Positions 5,066-5,158 of a stretch of 5,158 nt of DNA are shown piece after piece. The stretch comes from Chlamydiota bacterium. GTDB taxonomy: Bacteria > Chlamydiota > Chlamydiia > Chlamydiales > SM23-39. The notes under the pieces were generated by a model. It ran no database searches. It saw nothing but the letters and a program-made list of their open reading frames with translations, and had not been told where the DNA came from. Position numbers and translations under genes: made by a program. The stretch lies in assembly GCA_021772195.1 (NCBI GenBank), contig JAJFML010000016.1, forward strand, positions 1-5,158. The letters run 5' to 3'. Position 1 is the first letter of the stretch. Each line of letters opens with the position of its first letter.

Positions 5066-5158
5066 ATGAAACACAATTTAACCCCTGAAGATAAGAAAAA
5101 GTGGGCCGAAATCATCGCTAAATGCTGGACAGATGAAGCCTTTAAAACTCGTTTCAAA
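5066..5158 (+). CDS. N-terminus of an NHLP-type (nitrile-hydratase-like leader) peptide precursor, cut by right edge
   Basis: Thirty-one codons from ATG at 5066 remain open to the window end. The start is well supported by AAGGAG (5053-5058) seven bases upstream. The reading begins MKHNLTPEDKKKWAEI and continues IAKCWTDEAFKTRFK. Pattern W13-x2-IIAK-x-W21-x-D-x2-FK matches the leader of the nitrile-hydratase-like leader peptide (NHLP) family, where an N-terminal helix with IIAKAW.D..FK.RLL precedes a short, enzyme-modified core (the proteusin type). A less likely reading is the start of a nitrile hydratase alpha subunit, which normally has a longer N-terminus before this helix. Cys20 is unusual between AK and W in my memory of the family. 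The core and any modifying enzymes would lie to the right, and I cannot see them. The family call is moderately sure; the product is unknown. Confidence 0.65.
   Translation, partial: MKHNLTPEDKKKWAEIIAKCWTDEAFKTRFK

Noticed and set aside
5066..5158. Nitrile hydratase alpha subunit
   Set aside because: The helix appears within 31 residues of the start and a ribosome-binding site supports that ATG. The enzyme normally has a longer N-terminus before this helix, so the leader-peptide reading is preferred, though the edge prevents certainty.

Overview
The window looks like a chromosomal segment of an environmental, amoeba-type member of the Chlamydiota, relatives of Parachlamydia, Waddlia and Simkania. 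This is inferred from three things. The ribosomal protein S4 resembles chlamydial S4 throughout, without zinc-binding cysteines at its N-terminus. The tRNA hydroxylase gene trhO (yceA) lies close to rpsD, as I recall for Chlamydia trachomatis (CT627 and CT626). The sequence is AT-rich. I could run no database search, so the genus is not settled.

Layout from left to right. Bases 1-1643, minus strand: the N-terminal part of a SNF2-family helicase whose C-terminus lies off the left edge. Its start codon stands only 17 bp from that of a divergent gene (1661-2458, plus) for an unrecognised cysteine-rich protein. That gene runs tail to tail into trhO (2436-3359, minus), with the last 23 bp of both genes overlapping. 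A 139-bp divergent intergenic region then separates trhO from a 166-residue protein (3499-3999, plus). Next come rpsD (4214-4831, plus), apparently a one-gene unit with its own promoter and a strong intrinsic terminator, and finally the first 31 codons of a gene that reads like the leader of a nitrile-hydratase-like (NHLP) peptide precursor (5066 to the right edge).

Housekeeping content is translation-centred: S4 assembles the 30S subunit and TrhO modifies wobble uridine in tRNA. The accessory content is more interesting. The 166-residue protein has a helical or coiled-coil N-terminal half, two copies of an acidic-LAR(R/K)L motif resembling eukaryotic MIU ubiquitin-binding helices, and its only cysteine exactly four residues from the end in a CaaX-type tail (CTII). 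Together these suggest an effector that acts inside the eukaryotic host cell, binds ubiquitin and is lipidated by host prenyltransferase. The cut-off gene at the right edge suggests that a ribosomally made, modified peptide locus may begin there. Several short palindromes sit in or near the rpsD promoter and upstream of the NHLP-like gene.

No tRNA, rRNA, CRISPR array, insertion sequence or long repeat is visible. No stretch of 300 bases or more lacks a gene.
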